Assembly: GCA_015494845.1 (NCBI GenBank)
Contig: WGAL01000115.1
Span: 1 to 6,697, forward strand
Source: Melioribacteraceae bacterium
GTDB taxonomy: Bacteria > Bacteroidota > Ignavibacteria > Ignavibacteriales > Melioribacteraceae
Direction of reading: 5' to 3'
Length of the DNA stretch: 6,697 nucleotides
Below are positions 5,570 through 6,697 of this stretch, piece after piece; the stretch's first letter is position 1; each line of letters starts with the position of its first letter. The translations under genes and the position numbers were made by a program. The notes under the pieces are model-generated. The model was not told where the DNA came from, ran no database searches, and saw only the letters and a program-made list of their open reading frames with translations.

Positions 5570-6697
5570 TTAATTCTCAACTATTTCTTTTTTCGAATTG
5601 ACTTTAATTTCGGCAGGAACCGGAGTAACTTCCATTCCGGTTTTAATTTTTTGTATGCCGGAATAAACAACTTTTTCGCCAGGTTTCAAACCGCTTTTAA
5701 CAAGCCAGAAAGAACCAATTTTGTCGCCTAATTCTACTTTTCTGTATTCCACTTTATTTTCGTTGTTTACGACAAAAACGCTGAAAAGCCCTTGTAATTC
5801 GGTAACGCAACGTTGAGGAATTAATATGGCATCTTTTTCCGTTTTAAGTAAAACTTTCACTTTCGAGAATAATCCTGGTCTTAATATCCATGTGGGATTT
5901 GGAAATTCAACTTGAACCAAAATAGAACCGGTTAAAACGTCCACGCCTCTGTCGATGAATTTAACATTTCCTTTGTACGGGAAAACCGAACCGTCGGATA
6001 AAATCAATTCAATATTGTTTTTGTTTCCACCCACAACTTTGCCTTCACGGGTTTCAATTTCTTTGAAAATTCTTAAATATTCACTCTCGGCAAGATAAAA
6101 ATCCACAAGAACCGTATCTATTTTTGAAACGACATTAAGAATAACCGGATTTGGCGATTGCCCAACAAAATCGCCAACTTTAGCTTTTGTTTTTCCAATA
6201 AGTCCGGTAATCGGCGCTTTAACGCGCGTATAACTTAATAAAATTCGCGAAGCGCGTAAATTCGCTTCCGCCGCTTTTACCATTGCTTTAGCCGCTTCGT
6301 AATTTGCTTTCGCCGCATCCAAATCGCTTTGACTTACCGCATTTGCTTTTGCCAGCGGTTCGATGCGCGCAAGTTCGCTTTTTGCGTGCGCAAGATTGGT
6401 TTTCGCTTCCGCGAGTTTGCTTAAATAAGCGGCGGTTTCCGCTTCGTATTGCTGACTTTCAATCGTGTAAAGCAGTTGCCCTTTTTTGACGACACTTCCT
6501 TCTTTGAAATGAATTCCTTCCAAAAAGCCGGAAACGCGCGCTCTGATTTCAATATCTTTTTGCCCTGCGACTGTTCCTACAAAATTTTCGTAAATAGGAA
6601 CATCTTCGGCTTGTGTTTCGTAAACCGCAACCTCAGGCGCTTTGCTTACGTTTTCTTCTTCTCCACATCCGAATACAAAAAGAATGCCCACTAGAAA
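5570..6697 (-). CDS. RND periplasmic adaptor (membrane fusion) lipoprotein, AcrA/MexA-type; 5' end outside the window
   Basis: The adaptor bridges the pump and the outer-membrane channel. An in-frame GTG lies at 6691-6689 (residue 1 below), but the frame stays open upstream (codons for Phe-Leu) to the window edge. The visible start is already the hydrophobic core of a lipoprotein signal, VGILFVFGC with lipobox V6-F7-G8-C9, and the basic n-region is missing. The real start is therefore most likely just beyond 6697. Domains in order: first lipoyl half with beta strands (about 41-80); alpha-hairpin, Ala/Lys/Glu-rich (about 83-148); second lipoyl half (about 150-190, VKAPITGLIG); beta-barrel (about 192-285, with LRPGLFSKVKV at 270-280); and membrane-proximal domain (about 286-357). 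At the hairpin tip, R109, L113 and S120 reproduce the spacing of the RLS motif that contacts TolC-type channels. It is the first visible gene of the operon; its promoter and any regulator lie off the right edge. Confidence 0.95.
   Translation of the reverse strand, partial: FLVGILFVFGCGEEENVSKAPEVAVYETQAEDVPIYENFVGTVAGQKDIEIRARVSGFLEGIHFKEGSVVKKGQLLYTIESQQYEAETAAYLSKLAEAKTNLAHAKSELARIEPLAKANAVSQSDLDAAKANYEAAKAMVKAAEANLRASRILLSYTRVKAPITGLIGKTKAKVGDFVGQSPNPVILNVVSKIDTVLVDFYLAESEYLRIFKEIETREGKVVGGNKNNIELILSDGSVFPYKGNVKFIDRGVDVLTGSILVQVEFPNPTWILRPGLFSKVKVLLKTEKDAILIPQRCVTELQGLFSVFVVNNENKVEYRKVELGDKIGSFWLVKSGLKPGEKVVYSGIQKIKTGMEVTPVPAEIKVNSKKEIVEN

Overview
The window holds one complete-looking tripartite RND (resistance-nodulation-division) efflux locus on the minus strand. 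It is read from the right edge leftward: periplasmic adaptor lipoprotein (its 5' end cut by the window edge), inner-membrane HAE1-type RND pump, NodT/OprM-type outer-membrane factor lipoprotein, then a small DUF4136 lipoprotein. The genes are packed tightly: a 2-nt gap, a 4-nt ATGA overlap and a 29-nt gap with a strong ribosome binding site. An intrinsic terminator follows the fourth gene. The operon promoter must lie beyond the right edge.

To the left, positions 101-439 are a 339-bp intergenic region. It contains the operon terminator (388-421), an AT-rich stretch in which I can support nothing firm (248-387), and a striking nested-palindrome element (111-247). That element ends 10 nt before the ATG of another minus-strand gene. 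Only the first 33 codons of this last gene are visible; they encode a signal peptide or membrane anchor.

The organism is Gram-negative, because the locus needs an outer membrane and encodes three lipoproteins with clear lipoboxes. Moderate-to-low GC, Lys/Glu-rich codon use, the DUF4136 protein and the CCCC/GGGG intergenic palindrome recall the Fibrobacterota-Chlorobiota-Bacteroidota group. That is only an impression; no marker gene is present to prove it.

The expected working model is that the adaptor (anchored by lipid, reaching across the periplasm) links the proton-driven pump to the outer-membrane channel, so that small amphiphilic compounds are expelled from the periplasm and membrane to the outside. 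The DUF4136 lipoprotein is co-transcribed, but its role is unknown. I do not see a new type of system here. The most unusual items are the structured intergenic repeat and the fourth lipoprotein.
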